Positions 10,025 through 18,887 of a DNA stretch of 64,000 bases are shown in pieces. The notes beneath the pieces are model-generated. The model did not search any database. It saw only the letters and a list, made by a program, of their open reading frames with translations, and had not been told where the DNA came from. The DNA is from Nostoc sp. FACHB-892 (GTDB lineage: Bacteria > Cyanobacteriota > Cyanobacteriia > Cyanobacteriales > Nostocaceae). The first letter of the stretch is position 1. Every line of letters starts with the position of its first letter. Both the position numbers and the translations under genes were made by a program. The stretch lies in NCBI RefSeq assembly GCF_014698795.1, contig NZ_JACJTR010000005.1, positions 124,001 through 188,000 of the forward strand. The letters run 5' to 3'.

Positions 10025-10243
10025 ATGAAAAACCTAGATACAGAAGACCAAACAATTTATAAAGTTGTAGTTAATCATGAAGAGCAGTATTCTATTTGGC
10101 CTGCTGATAGAGAAAATGTCCTTGGTTGGACAGATGCAGGTAAAACTGGGATCAAATCAGAATGTTTGGAATACATTAAAGGAATATGGACTGATATGAG
10201 ACCCCTAAGTTTGCGAAAGAAGATGGAAGAGTTATCTAAATAA
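10025..10243 (+). CDS. MbtH-like protein
   Basis: This 72-residue protein matches the MbtH family over its whole length. It has NHEEQYSIWP, then GW near residue 38, then CLEYIKGIWTDMRPLSLR, including the two conserved tryptophans and the invariant DMRPLS. MbtH-like proteins bind adenylation domains of NRPSs and raise their activity or solubility. The start codon follows a strong GGAGG at 10010-10014. It is the last gene of the cluster and is followed by a terminator hairpin, so it probably serves the two synthetases upstream. Confidence 0.95.
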   Translation: MKNLDTEDQTIYKVVVNHEEQYSIWPADRENVLGWTDAGKTGIKSECLEYIKGIWTDMRPLSLRKKMEELSK

Positions 10244-10270
10244 TATTTGTATAAGTTTAATATTACTATT

Positions 10271-10306
10271 TGTAGAGAAGTTCAACCTCTCTACAAAATT
10301 TTTATT
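10271..10306 (+). terminator. Terminator of the NRPS operon
   Basis: An 8-bp perfect stem (TGTAGAGA / TCTCTACA) with a 9-base loop is followed by an A/T-rich stretch with runs of five T. It lies 27 bases after the MbtH gene and before the transporter genes. Confidence 0.6.
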
Positions 10307-10365
10307 TTTGAAATCCCCGCCCCGATCGAGATAGACAGATAAAGTTACCACCATAAATAAGCTGA

Positions 10366-11067
10366 ATGTCCAACCAACTAAGTAAAAGCTCTATCAACAA
10401 TTCAGAATCATTTACTAACTCTCCAATTTTAACAGTACAAGGCTTAGGTAAAAAAATCCAAAATCAATGGTTGTGGCGAAATTTAAACCTTGAACTACTA
10501 TCCGGAGAACGCGTTGCTGTAGTTGGCGCTTCCGGTTGCGGTAAAAGTCAGCTATTAAGAGCGATCGCTAATCTTGATCCAATACAAGAAGGATACATCT
10601 TTTTTCAAGGAAAATCTATTGATTCTTGTTACACACCACAATATCGCTCTCAAGTTGTCTATCTCCATCAGCGCCCTGCACTTTGGGAAGGAACTGTAGA
10701 AGATAACCTCAAACAAGTTTATCGTTTAGCAACCCATCGTCAACAAGTTTATAATCGCCAACTAATTCTTAATTATTTGCAGCTTTTACATAAACCTGCT
10801 GATTTTTTACAACGTTCTGTGAGTGCAATTTCTGGTGGTGAGGCTCAAATTCTGGCTTTTCTGCGTGCTTTGCAACTTTCGCCTTTGGTGTTACTACTTG
10901 ATGAACCTACCGCTTCATTAGATATGGCAACAGCCAATAGTTTAGAAGCTTTGGTTGCAGCTTGGCAAAAAGAAGACCCCCAACGAGCATATCTTTGGAC
11001 AAGTCACGATGCAGCACAATTGCAGCGTATTACTCATCGTCAAATTAACTTAAAACCCAACGAATAA
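10366..11067 (+). CDS. fetA: ABC transporter ATP-binding protein, FetA (YbbL) type
   Basis: The 233-residue ATPase has Walker A (GASGCGKS), a Q-loop in LHQRPALWEG, the signature ISGGEAQ, Walker B (VLLLDEPTASLD) and the switch histidine in TSHD. It overlaps by one base the start of a permease of the UPF0014/FetB family, the usual partner. In E. coli the FetAB pair has been linked to iron export and resistance to oxidative stress. The terminator upstream suggests it is a separate transcription unit from the peptide cluster, although a role in metal or product export for that cluster cannot be excluded. Confidence 0.8.
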   Translation: MSNQLSKSSINNSESFTNSPILTVQGLGKKIQNQWLWRNLNLELLSGERVAVVGASGCGKSQLLRAIANLDPIQEGYIFFQGKSIDSCYTPQYRSQVVYLHQRPALWEGTVEDNLKQVYRLATHRQQVYNRQLILNYLQLLHKPADFLQRSVSAISGGEAQILAFLRALQLSPLVLLLDEPTASLDMATANSLEALVAAWQKEDPQRAYLWTSHDAAQLQRITHRQINLKPNE

Positions 11068-11864
11068 TGACAGCCAGTTATATTTCTATTAGTTACACTC
11101 AACTTGCATTAGCAGCTTTATTTATCCTCATTAATATAGGTCTTTCATTCGCTTTAAATTTAGGGCTAGGAAAAAGCCTTTTGATTGCTTCACTACGTAT
11201 GGTAGTGCAATTGTTGTTGGTAGGATATTTATTACAGTGGGTATTTACTCTTCGTAATCCAATACTGATTTTAGCTTTAGCTCTAGCTATGACGATTATG
11301 GCGGGTATATCAAGTGTTAATCGGACTCGCCGACGGTTTACCAGTATTTACTGGAATAATTTTGTTTCACTTTTTTGTGGTTCATTTTTAGTTACAGGCT
11401 TTACTGTTAGCGGGATTATTCAAGTACATCCTTGGTATGATCCTCAGTATCTCATTCCTCTGTTAGGGATGATTTTAGGTAATTCCCTGACTGGTACTTC
11501 TTTAGCATTAGAACGCTTTATGGAGGACTTGACTAATCGTCGAGAACAAGTAGAAGCACTATTAACTTTAGGTGCAACTCGTTGGGAAGCTGCACATCAA
11601 CCAATTAAAGAAGCATTAAGAATCGGGATGATTCCCACAATTAACTCAATGATGGTGATGGGGTTAGTTAGCCTACCAGGAATGATGACTGGTCAAATTT
11701 TGGCTGGAGCTAGTCCTGTAGATGCTATCCGCTATCAAATTGTGATTATTTTTGCACAAGCATCGGGAACTGCGATCGCCACTATAGGAGTTGTATTACT
11801 GGCGTTTTTATCGCTATTTAATCAAAAACATCAGCTGACAGATGCTTTGTACAAGCAAAGCTAA
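11067..11864 (+). CDS. fetB: ABC transporter permease, FetB (YbbM, UPF0014) type
   Basis: The 265-residue integral membrane protein has about seven hydrophobic segments. It carries typical UPF0014 blocks: SLRMVVQLLLVGYLLQWVF near residues 40-60, the PLLGMILGNSLTGTSLALER block, and VSLPGMMTGQILAGASPVDA followed by the QIVIIFAQASGTAIA block. Its ATG overlaps the fetA stop by one base, so the two are translationally coupled. It is the membrane half of the putative metal exporter. Confidence 0.85.
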   Translation: MTASYISISYTQLALAALFILINIGLSFALNLGLGKSLLIASLRMVVQLLLVGYLLQWVFTLRNPILILALALAMTIMAGISSVNRTRRRFTSIYWNNFVSLFCGSFLVTGFTVSGIIQVHPWYDPQYLIPLLGMILGNSLTGTSLALERFMEDLTNRREQVEALLTLGATRWEAAHQPIKEALRIGMIPTINSMMVMGLVSLPGMMTGQILAGASPVDAIRYQIVIIFAQASGTAIATIGVVLLAFLSLFNQKHQLTDALYKQS

Positions 11865-12361
11865 ACACAATTTTTGTAACAAATCTGCACAAATGGAGTA
11901 AGATAAGAAATGAATTTGAAACTCAAAAGAATTGTGTCTACTTATACAACAAAATAGTAACAATTGTTATAGGCTTAAAAAGCCCTTTACTTTTATAGGT
12001 TTGGCGAAACTTCACCGCCAAAAAATCACCAGAGCGATAGGAAATTACCTGTGACCAAGTGCGATTGATAGTTATCAAACGTAAATTTGGTTAAGTTGAA
12101 CATATTTCTGTCAGCAGCATAGGTGACTTCCTACGCCCTGTTATTTATTTTAATTATTTTAGATCAACGTTTTCATGCGATCGCTTGTGGATTAATAAGC
12201 TTGGGTTAAAACTCGATCCTCCGTAAACATCCTTAAAAATAAGGGTAATAGCATAATAGCTAATACTATTCAGAACCTTCACAAATTAGCCAAGAGTCAT
12301 AAGTTCGTAGTTGGTGCTTTCGCCCTAAACTACCAACTACGAACAATACCTACTCCTTAAT
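11865..12361. other. Intergenic region between fetB and the amidase gene
   Basis: No convincing ORF lies here. It holds a short hairpin (GGCTT-AAA-AAGCC, 11972-11984) followed by T-rich DNA, which may end the fet transcript, and the larger hairpin at 12303-12344. The rest is A/T-rich with nothing recognisable. Confidence 0.6.
12303..12344 (-). terminator. Long hairpin downstream of the amidase gene
   Basis: A perfect 13-bp inverted repeat (12303-12315 with 12332-12344, GTTCGTAGTTGGT and its complement) lies 18 bases beyond the amidase stop, between two convergent genes. It may act as a terminator or be a dispersed repeat; it lacks a strong T run. Confidence 0.5.
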
Positions 12362-13303
12362 CTAACCAATTAATTTCTGCCAGCTAGCAGGCCCGAAAAT
12401 GCCATCGGCATCTAAACCATTTTGCTTTTGAAAGTTCTTAATAGCAACCTCTGTTTGCGGCCCGTAGACGCCATCATTCTCAACACCTAAACGATATTGC
12501 AAGTATCTGACAACTGCACCACCAGCATGGTTTGCTCGAATAATTCGTTTTGCCAAAATTAGATTTATGGCATTCCATGTAGTTGAGTTAGCAATTCCAG
12601 TCGCTTGAACTCCAACAATTGTCTGAAATTTTTCTACAGCAGATTTGGTGTTAGCCCCAGTGAAGCCATCTTCTACTAATGCCTTACCATTTCTATCAGT
12701 TATTTTGAGTCGATTTAAGGCTTTTTGTAGTCTGAGAATAGTCTCATCTACATTATCTTCTTCATCTGGTACGGGATTAACAGGAACACTTGGTAATTTA
12801 CCAGTTAGGCCTTTAACAATTGCATTAGCCATTGTTTCTGGATTAAAAAGATTCATATCTTTTTGTGAATCAATAAAGCAACATTCTACGAGAATCGCAG
12901 GCATATCTGTATTTTTCAGGACATACAAGTGAGAACCACTCTTCACACCGCGATTAAAAAATCCTAACTTGACGATTTCATCTAATACAGGTTTAGCGAT
13001 TTTTCTGCCATTCTCACTAGTTGCAAATACTTCTGTGCCATTAGCTTGTCGGTTAAAAGCATTAAAATGAATTGAAACAAAAACATTTACTCTAGCCGCA
13101 TTAGCTGTAGCACATCTTTTGGAAAGTGATTCAGTTACTGTACGAGCGCTACTTGGTTTACATACTACGACTTCATGTCCTAAAGCTCTTAACTTGGATA
13201 TAACTCTATTACCTACATCTAGAGTTAAATTATCCTCAACTTTAATGCCTCTAGCTCCTGTGTCTGGTGGGCAATTGTGCCCGCTATCAATTCCAAATTT
13301 CAT
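12362..13303 (-). CDS. N-acetylmuramoyl-L-alanine amidase with two peptidoglycan-binding domains
   Basis: The 313-residue protein starts directly with an Amidase_3 domain (MKFGIDSGHNCPPDTGARG, zinc histidine at 9; SIHFNAF near 80; and the catalytic glutamate region ILVECCFIDS), which covers about residues 1-175. A proline/acid linker (PVNPVPDEED) leads to two PG_binding_1 repeats at about 190-250 and 255-313 (YGPQTEVAIKNFQKQNGLDADG in part). It would cleave the amide bond between muramic acid and the stem peptide. No signal peptide is visible, so it may be released by lysis or use another route; endolysin-like use is possible, but no phage genes lie nearby. Confidence 0.9.
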   Translation of the reverse strand: MKFGIDSGHNCPPDTGARGIKVEDNLTLDVGNRVISKLRALGHEVVVCKPSSARTVTESLSKRCATANAARVNVFVSIHFNAFNRQANGTEVFATSENGRKIAKPVLDEIVKLGFFNRGVKSGSHLYVLKNTDMPAILVECCFIDSQKDMNLFNPETMANAIVKGLTGKLPSVPVNPVPDEEDNVDETILRLQKALNRLKITDRNGKALVEDGFTGANTKSAVEKFQTIVGVQATGIANSTTWNAINLILAKRIIRANHAGGAVVRYLQYRLGVENDGVYGPQTEVAIKNFQKQNGLDADGIFGPASWQKLIG

Positions 13304-13983
13304 GATTTAACCCTCAAGTTAGTTATTTTCACACAAATTCAAAACTCTTCTACTTATAAAGACAAAGTTTTGTTAATAAATTTGTTTAAGTACTTGTTGG
13401 CAATATCCACATTATTTTCAGTATTAATACACTGGTAAATAAAATAAGTTTTTGACGAACTTTGTAAGCAGAGTTTATGGAAAAAACCCATTTTTTGCAA
13501 AGTTTTTTGAAAGAAAAAACACAACCCTTATAGTTTATCAAAATCAGGAAGATCCGGTAATTGTCACAATCAACTGAAATGCAGCAATTACCCACATCAT
13601 TAAAATAATAACGCTTTGCAAAAGTAGAAAGCTATGACAAATGTACTTAGTGCAAGAAGGCAAAGGGGCACAGAAGCAGAGGCGTAGAAGGAAGAAAACT
13701 GATAACATAGGCTTTTCAGCCTTATTACAGCAGTTTTCCTTTGCATGAAATACAAAGTCACAGGTTTTGAGGCAGAAGCAGGAGGTAGAAACTCTTGATA
13801 TCTGATACATGAGTCCTGAATTTTGTATCTCACTTAAAAAGCAACTTGCCGTAAATGGTATGTTTATTCTCGTCATTCTGTACTAGTAGGGCTGAATGAC
13901 CGGAATCTGTAGGTAGATATTTAACAATCAGCCTGAAAGCGAGTTTAAAATTTAAGTAAAGAAATATTTCGTAGCTTACAGGC
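13304..13983. other. Intergenic region upstream of the ChlH-like gene
   Basis: There is no supported gene in these 680 bases. The short ORFs overlap one another and have no ribosome site or recognisable sequence. Around 13650-13690 there is purine-rich repeat DNA (AAGGCAAAGGGGCACAGAAG), a common cyanobacterial filler. The promoter of the ChlH-like gene should lie near its right end. Confidence 0.6.
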
Positions 13984-16900
13984 ATGAAACGCATCGTCTT
14001 GGTTGCTGGGTTTGAATCGTTTAACGCTGACTTGTATAGAAAAGCAGCTTTTTTGGCTAACTCTCGCTGTCCTGAGTTGGATATTCGAGTATTTAGCGAT
14101 CGCAATCTTACCAGTCAACGCACCGAGGTAGAAGCAGCACTTGACGGCGCTGATGTGTTTTTCGGTAGCCTACTATTTGATTATGACCAAGTTGTGTGGC
14201 TTGGCGATTGCATTTCCCAAATTCCCATTCGCCTAGTCTTTGAGTCAGCCTTGGAATTGATGAGTTTAACCAAGCTGGGTGACTTTGCGATTGGCGACAA
14301 ACCCAAAGGAATACCCAAACCAGTTAAATTCATCCTCGACAAATTTAGCAACGGACGAGAAGAAGACAAACTCGCTGGTTACATCAGCTTCTTAAAAATT
14401 GGCCCCAAACTACTAAAATATGTCCCAGTGCAAAAAGTCCAAGACTTACGCAACTGGTTAATTATCTATGGTTACTGGAATGCAGGCGGTTCAGAAAACG
14501 TCGCCTCATTATTTTGGACACTGGCAGAAAAATACTTAGATTTAAAAGTCGGCGACATTCCCCCGCTAATCGAAACCCCCAATATAGGATTACTCCATCC
14601 CGACTATCAAGGGTTTTTTGAATCGCCCCGCGAGTATTTGGAATGGTATAAAACCCATTGTAGAGACGCGATGAATCGCGTCTCCCCAGTTGTAGGAATT
14701 CTCCTTTACCGTAAACACGTCATCACCAAACAACCCTACATTCCCCAACTGATTCGCAGTTTTGAAAAAGCTGGCTTAACTCCTTTACCCATTTTCATCA
14801 ACGGTGTGGAAGGACATGTGGCGGTACGAGATTTGATGACAACCGACCATGAAATTCAGCAACGACAACAAGGCAATATAGAGACTCCCTCATTATCAAG
14901 TGAAGCAGTTAAAGTGGATGCGATCGTTTCAACAATTGGCTTTCCTCTGGTGGGTGGCCCAGCCGGTTCAATGGAAGCAGGGCGTCAGGTGGAAGTAGCA
15001 AAGCGCATCCTCACTGCCAAAAATGTCCCTTATATTGTTGCTGCACCATTATTAATTCAAGATATTTCCTCGTGGACGCGCCAAGGTGTCGGCGGATTAC
15101 AAAGTGTGGTGTTGTACGCATTACCAGAATTGGATGGGGCTATTGATACCGTTCCCCTCGGTGGTTTGGTGGGCGAAAATATTTATCTGGTTCCCGAACG
15201 GGTGGAGCGATTAATTGGTAGGGTGAAAACTTGGGTGTCTTTGCGGCAAAAACCTGCATCGGAACGCAAGATTGCCATCATTTTATATGGCTTTCCTCCT
15301 GGTTATGGTGCTGTGGGTACAGCTGCATTATTAAATGTGCCGCGTAGTTTGCTGAAGTTTCTCCACGCACTTAAAGAACAAGGTTACACCGTGGGAGATT
15401 TACCAGAAGATGGGGAAGAATTGATTCGCTGGGTGAAAGAGGCGGATGAAATTGATGATACAAAAAATATTCCCGCGTCCGTTAGCGCCCGTACCTTAGA
15501 AAAATGGTTGGGATATCTGCAAACCTCCCGCATCGAAAAACAATGGAGATCTCTCACGGGAACTGGAATTAAAACTTATGGCGATGAATTCCAGATTGGT
15601 GGTGTGCAATTAGGAAATGTCTGGATAGGTGTACAACCACCTTTAGGGATACAAGGCGACCCGATGCGCTTAATGTTTGAACGGGATTTAACGCCACATC
15701 CGCAATATGCTGCTTATTATAAATGGTTACAAAATGAGTTTGAAGCTGATGCTGTAGTCCACTTTGGAATGCATGGGACAGTAGAATGGTTGCCTGGTTC
15801 TCCGTTGGGTAATACGGGTTATTCTTGGTCGGATATTCTGTTAGGAAATTTGCCTAATCTATATATATATGCGGCGAATAATCCTTCTGAATCGATGTTG
15901 GCAAAACGTCGCGGTTATGGTGTATTAATTTCCCATAATGTACCGCCTTATGGTCGCGCAGGTTTATATAAAGAATTGGTGGCGTTGCGTGATTTGATTG
16001 CGGAGTATCGTGAAGATCCACAAAAGAATTATGTTTTGAAGGAAGGGATTTGTAAAAAAATTGTGGACTCTGGGTTGGATGCAGATTGTCCGTTTGAGGA
16101 TGCGAAGAAGTTGGGGATTGCGTTTACTCCAGAAAATGTGCGGATGTTTAGCGGTCATGCTTTTGATGATTATTTGGTGGAGTTGTATGAATATTTGCAG
16201 GTTTTAGAAAATCGGTTGTTTTCTTCGGGGTTGCATACTTTGGGGGAAGCACCGAATGAGGAGGAGTTGGGGTCGTATTTGGAGGCTTATTTTGGGGGGG
16301 AACCGCCAAGACGCCAAGAGCGCCAAGAAGAAGAAAGATTAATAAGGGATTTGTTGATGCAATCTACGGATGAGTTAACGAATTTGTTAAGGGGGTTGAA
16401 TGGGGAGTATATTCCGCCTGCGCCTGGGGGGGATTTGTTGCGGGATGGCGCTGGAGTTTTGCCGACTGGGAGAAATATTCATGCTTTAGATCCTTATCGG
16501 ATGCCTTCACCTGCTGCTTATGAACGGGGACGAGAAATTGCTCAAAAAATTATCGCCCAGCATTTGGATGAACATGGGAAATATCCAGAAACGGTGGCGG
16601 TGATGTTATGGGGATTGGATGCGATTAAAACTAAGGGTGAATCTTTGGGGATTCTGTTGGAGTTGGTGGGGGCTGAACCTGTTAAGGAAGGAACTGGTAG
16701 AATTGTTCGTTATGAGTTGAAGCCTTTGGCTGAGGTTGGACATCCCCGCATTGATGTGTTGGGTAATTTGTCTGGAATTTTCCGGGATAGTTTTGTAAAT
16801 ATCATCGAATTGTTGGATGATTTATTTCAACGGGCGGCTGATGCTGATGAACCGGATGATCAGAATTTTATTAGAAGACACGCTTTAGCTTTAAAAGCTC

Positions 16901-17640
16901 AAGGTGTAGAGAATGCATCGGCGAGATTGTTTTCTAATCCAGCGGGTGATTTTGGTTCTTTGGTGAACGATCGCGTAGTTGATAGTAACTGGGAATCTGG
17001 TGAAGAGTTAGGCAATACTTGGCAAAGTCGCAATGTATTCAGCTACGGGAGAGAAGATAAAGGTCAAGCTAGACCGGAAGTTTTGAATACGTTGTTAAAA
17101 ACTAGCGATCGCATTGTTCAAGAAATCGATTCGGTAGAATATGGTTTAACTGATATTCAAGAATATTACGCCAATACTGGCGGTTTGAAAAAGGCAGCAG
17201 AAAAACAAGGCGGTAAGAAGGTTACAACCAGCTTTGTAGAAAGTTTCTCAAAAGATACTACACCGCGCAATTTAGATGATTTGCTGCGAATGGAGTACCG
17301 CACTAAGTTGGTAAATCCCAAATGGGCGCAAGCGATGGCGAATCAAGGTTCTGGTGGTGCGTTTGAAATTTCCCAACGGATGACGGCGTTGATTGGTTGG
17401 GGTGGTACTGCCGATTTTACCGATGATTGGGTTTACGACCAAGCCGCAGATACTTATGCTTTAGATGCAGAGATGGCGGATAAATTACGCAAGGCAAATC
17501 CTGAAGCTTTTCGCAATATTTTAGGCAGAATGTTAGAGGCACATGGGCGGGGTTTCTGGGAAGCTGATAGTGATAAGTTGGATAAATTGCGTCAATTATA
17601 TGAGTTGACAGATGAGGAGTTGGAAGGGGTCGTGATTTAA
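13984..17640 (+). CDS. Magnesium chelatase subunit H-like protein (short ChlH/BchH paralogue)
   Basis: The 1218-residue protein belongs to the CobN/ChlH family. It has a ChlH-type N-terminal domain (ADVFFGSLLFDYD, SALELMSLTKLG), the central ADAVVHFGMHGTVEWLPG near 590 and AANNPSESMLAKRRG near 635, and a C-terminal part with LPTGRNIHALDP, KYPETVAVMLWG, GIFRDSFVNII and NPKWAQAM. ChlH binds protoporphyrin IX and receives Mg2+ from the ChlI/ChlD motor in chlorophyll synthesis. Normal cyanobacterial ChlH is about 1330 residues and starts differently, so this is probably a second, BchH-length paralogue. No chlI, chlD or chlM gene is adjacent. Two dispersed repeats sit in the coding frame at 14663-14684 and about 16311-16345. 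Cobalt chelatase CobN is a less likely alternative. Confidence 0.85.
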   Translation: MKRIVLVAGFESFNADLYRKAAFLANSRCPELDIRVFSDRNLTSQRTEVEAALDGADVFFGSLLFDYDQVVWLGDCISQIPIRLVFESALELMSLTKLGDFAIGDKPKGIPKPVKFILDKFSNGREEDKLAGYISFLKIGPKLLKYVPVQKVQDLRNWLIIYGYWNAGGSENVASLFWTLAEKYLDLKVGDIPPLIETPNIGLLHPDYQGFFESPREYLEWYKTHCRDAMNRVSPVVGILLYRKHVITKQPYIPQLIRSFEKAGLTPLPIFINGVEGHVAVRDLMTTDHEIQQRQQGNIETPSLSSEAVKVDAIVSTIGFPLVGGPAGSMEAGRQVEVAKRILTAKNVPYIVAAPLLIQDISSWTRQGVGGLQSVVLYALPELDGAIDTVPLGGLVGENIYLVPERVERLIGRVKTWVSLRQKPASERKIAIILYGFPPGYGAVGTAALLNVPRSLLKFLHALKEQGYTVGDLPEDGEELIRWVKEADEIDDTKNIPASVSARTLEKWLGYLQTSRIEKQWRSLTGTGIKTYGDEFQIGGVQLGNVWIGVQPPLGIQGDPMRLMFERDLTPHPQYAAYYKWLQNEFEADAVVHFGMHGTVEWLPGSPLGNTGYSWSDILLGNLPNLYIYAANNPSESMLAKRRGYGVLISHNVPPYGRAGLYKELVALRDLIAEYREDPQKNYVLKEGICKKIVDSGLDADCPFEDAKKLGIAFTPENVRMFSGHAFDDYLVELYEYLQVLENRLFSSGLHTLGEAPNEEELGSYLEAYFGGEPPRRQERQEEERLIRDLLMQSTDELTNLLRGLNGEYIPPAPGGDLLRDGAGVLPTGRNIHALDPYRMPSPAAYERGREIAQKIIAQHLDEHGKYPETVAVMLWGLDAIKTKGESLGILLELVGAEPVKEGTGRIVRYELKPLAEVGHPRIDVLGNLSGIFRDSFVNIIELLDDLFQRAADADEPDDQNFIRRHALALKAQGVENASARLFSNPAGDFGSLVNDRVVDSNWESGEELGNTWQSRNVFSYGREDKGQARPEVLNTLLKTSDRIVQEIDSVEYGLTDIQEYYANTGGLKKAAEKQGGKKVTTSFVESFSKDTTPRNLDDLLRMEYRTKLVNPKWAQAMANQGSGGAFEISQRMTALIGWGGTADFTDDWVYDQAADTYALDAEMADKLRKANPEAFRNILGRMLEAHGRGFWEADSDKLDKLRQLYELTDEELEGVVI
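14663..14684 (+). repeat. Palindromic repeat inside the ChlH-like gene
   Basis: A perfect 10-bp inverted repeat (GAGACGCGAT / ATCGCGTCTC, 2-base loop) encodes CRDAMNRVS in frame. Palindromes of this form are dispersed in Nostoc-type genomes. Confidence 0.7.
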
Positions 17641-17775
17641 TTCAGTATTAATACCGGATTAATATGAAAATCATCCAAGTAAAATAAGTAAATAAATTTA
17701 CATACAGAATATCTACCTCAAAAATGGGCTGTTTCTGTGTGTATTTTTATATGACATTTAATATTATTCATAATT

Positions 17776-18537
17776 ATGATTATCCAAAACTCTCTGAACA
17801 TATCTATACATCTTAAAGAAGTCTCACGTGAACTATGGCAATTTTTTGGTTCCTATGAATCTTGGATAAATGATCCAGCCAAGTGCAAGGATATACAGAG
17901 GAGGATTTCCCACTTTAACCAGACTCATTCAGACAACTCAGACCATATTTGTGATGTTATCCAAGCCTTATCAAAAGGATTTTATCTGATGAAATCTGGC
18001 TTAGAATGGGAGGAGCCTGCTGTTGGTCATAACTCAGATGACAAACCCAATGATACACATAAAGCACGTGGTATTCAGTGGCGACTTGTGATGACTTGGG
18101 GTGGATTTGAAACAATTATAAAAACATTGTTACTGACAACAGATAAAGGAGGTTTAAATACAAAAAGTATTAAAGATTTCACTGATCAATGCGATTTAGC
18201 AAACAACTATAATCCATTAAATCCACCGAATCCAACAAGGATAAATCTTGAAAGATGGCTTAATAAAGATCCATCAATTGAAGGGAAGAGCGCACTTGCA
18301 GATTTTCTCAGTCTTGGAAATGGGGATCAAAAAATCATCGAACATTGGATAGTTAAATCTCAACCTGTTTCTAACTGGGTTGAGGCTGTAAGACTCGCTA
18401 AAGCACTGCGGAATGCAACTGCTCATGGCGCTCTTTCAGCAACTAAAGTTAAGCAATGGGGACTCGAAAAGCCACTCCTAACTTTATCAGATAATCTGGC
18501 AGAAATTGTTGTGGCTGGAATGCAAAAGCTAATATAG
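17776..18537 (+). CDS. Unknown protein with a HEPN-like RNATAH motif
   Basis: I do not recognise this 253-residue protein. It is predicted mostly helical and soluble, with no signal or membrane segment. Near the C-terminus is ALRNATAHGALS (Arg212, His217), which fits the R-x4-6-H signature, with a polar Asn after Arg, of HEPN domains; these form all-helical RNases or RNA-binding modules in toxin and antiviral systems. The residues after it (LSATKVKQWGLEKPLL) would be the last helices. No nucleotidyltransferase partner or antitoxin is adjacent: the upstream ChlH-like gene ends 135 bases before and the next 350 bases are non-coding. The codon pattern and single ATG support a real gene; the function is a guess. 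Confidence 0.6.
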   Translation: MIIQNSLNISIHLKEVSRELWQFFGSYESWINDPAKCKDIQRRISHFNQTHSDNSDHICDVIQALSKGFYLMKSGLEWEEPAVGHNSDDKPNDTHKARGIQWRLVMTWGGFETIIKTLLLTTDKGGLNTKSIKDFTDQCDLANNYNPLNPPNPTRINLERWLNKDPSIEGKSALADFLSLGNGDQKIIEHWIVKSQPVSNWVEAVRLAKALRNATAHGALSATKVKQWGLEKPLLTLSDNLAEIVVAGMQKLI

Positions 18538-18887
18538 CTATAGACTCGAAGTCAGGCATTTAGTGTTGGGTATGGAGAAGTCTTTTACTGCTGTATTTGA
18601 AAAGATAGATGATTGGTATATCCTCTACGTCCAGGAGTTTCCCACACTTATTGCACCCCACCTATTAATCCCCTCCTCGCTTGCGGGGAGGGGAGACAAA
18701 GCGTAGCTTTGGCGGGGTGGGGTTCTTCGGGTTTAATAAGCAATCAAGCGGACATGATATCACACGTTTCCCTTAGAGAATTTCCAACAAATAAATTATC
18801 CAAGATTGTAGTGTCCTGACATACTTAACGAATTCTCCCACCCACCTACTTAATTGTATCGACTGACGATAACTAATAACTATTTGA
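18538..18887. other. Intergenic region with a large repeat hairpin
   Basis: No gene is supported. Bases 18654-18724 form a nested palindrome: an outer GCACCCCACC / GGGGTGGGG pair and an inner CCCCTCC...GGAGGGG stem around CTTGCGG. This is a well-known type of cyanobacterial intergenic repeat. Confidence 0.6.
18654..18724. repeat. Nested palindromic intergenic repeat
   Basis: Two nested inverted repeats (outer C4ACC/GGTGGGG, inner C4TCC/GGAGGGG) lie within 71 bases. Related G/C-rich stems occur at 52907-52935 and 63058-63143 in this window. Confidence 0.65.

Noticed and set aside
10366..11864. FetAB as the exporter of the peptide
   Set aside because: A terminator separates it from the cluster, and the family is linked to metals; adjacency alone is not enough.
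11940..12180. Riboswitch between fetB and the amidase
   Set aside because: Only a short hairpin is visible; no known aptamer consensus could be matched.
13386..13876. Overlapping minus-strand ORFs upstream of the ChlH-like gene
   Set aside because: They overlap one another in different frames, are Cys/Phe-rich, and have no homologue I can recognise.
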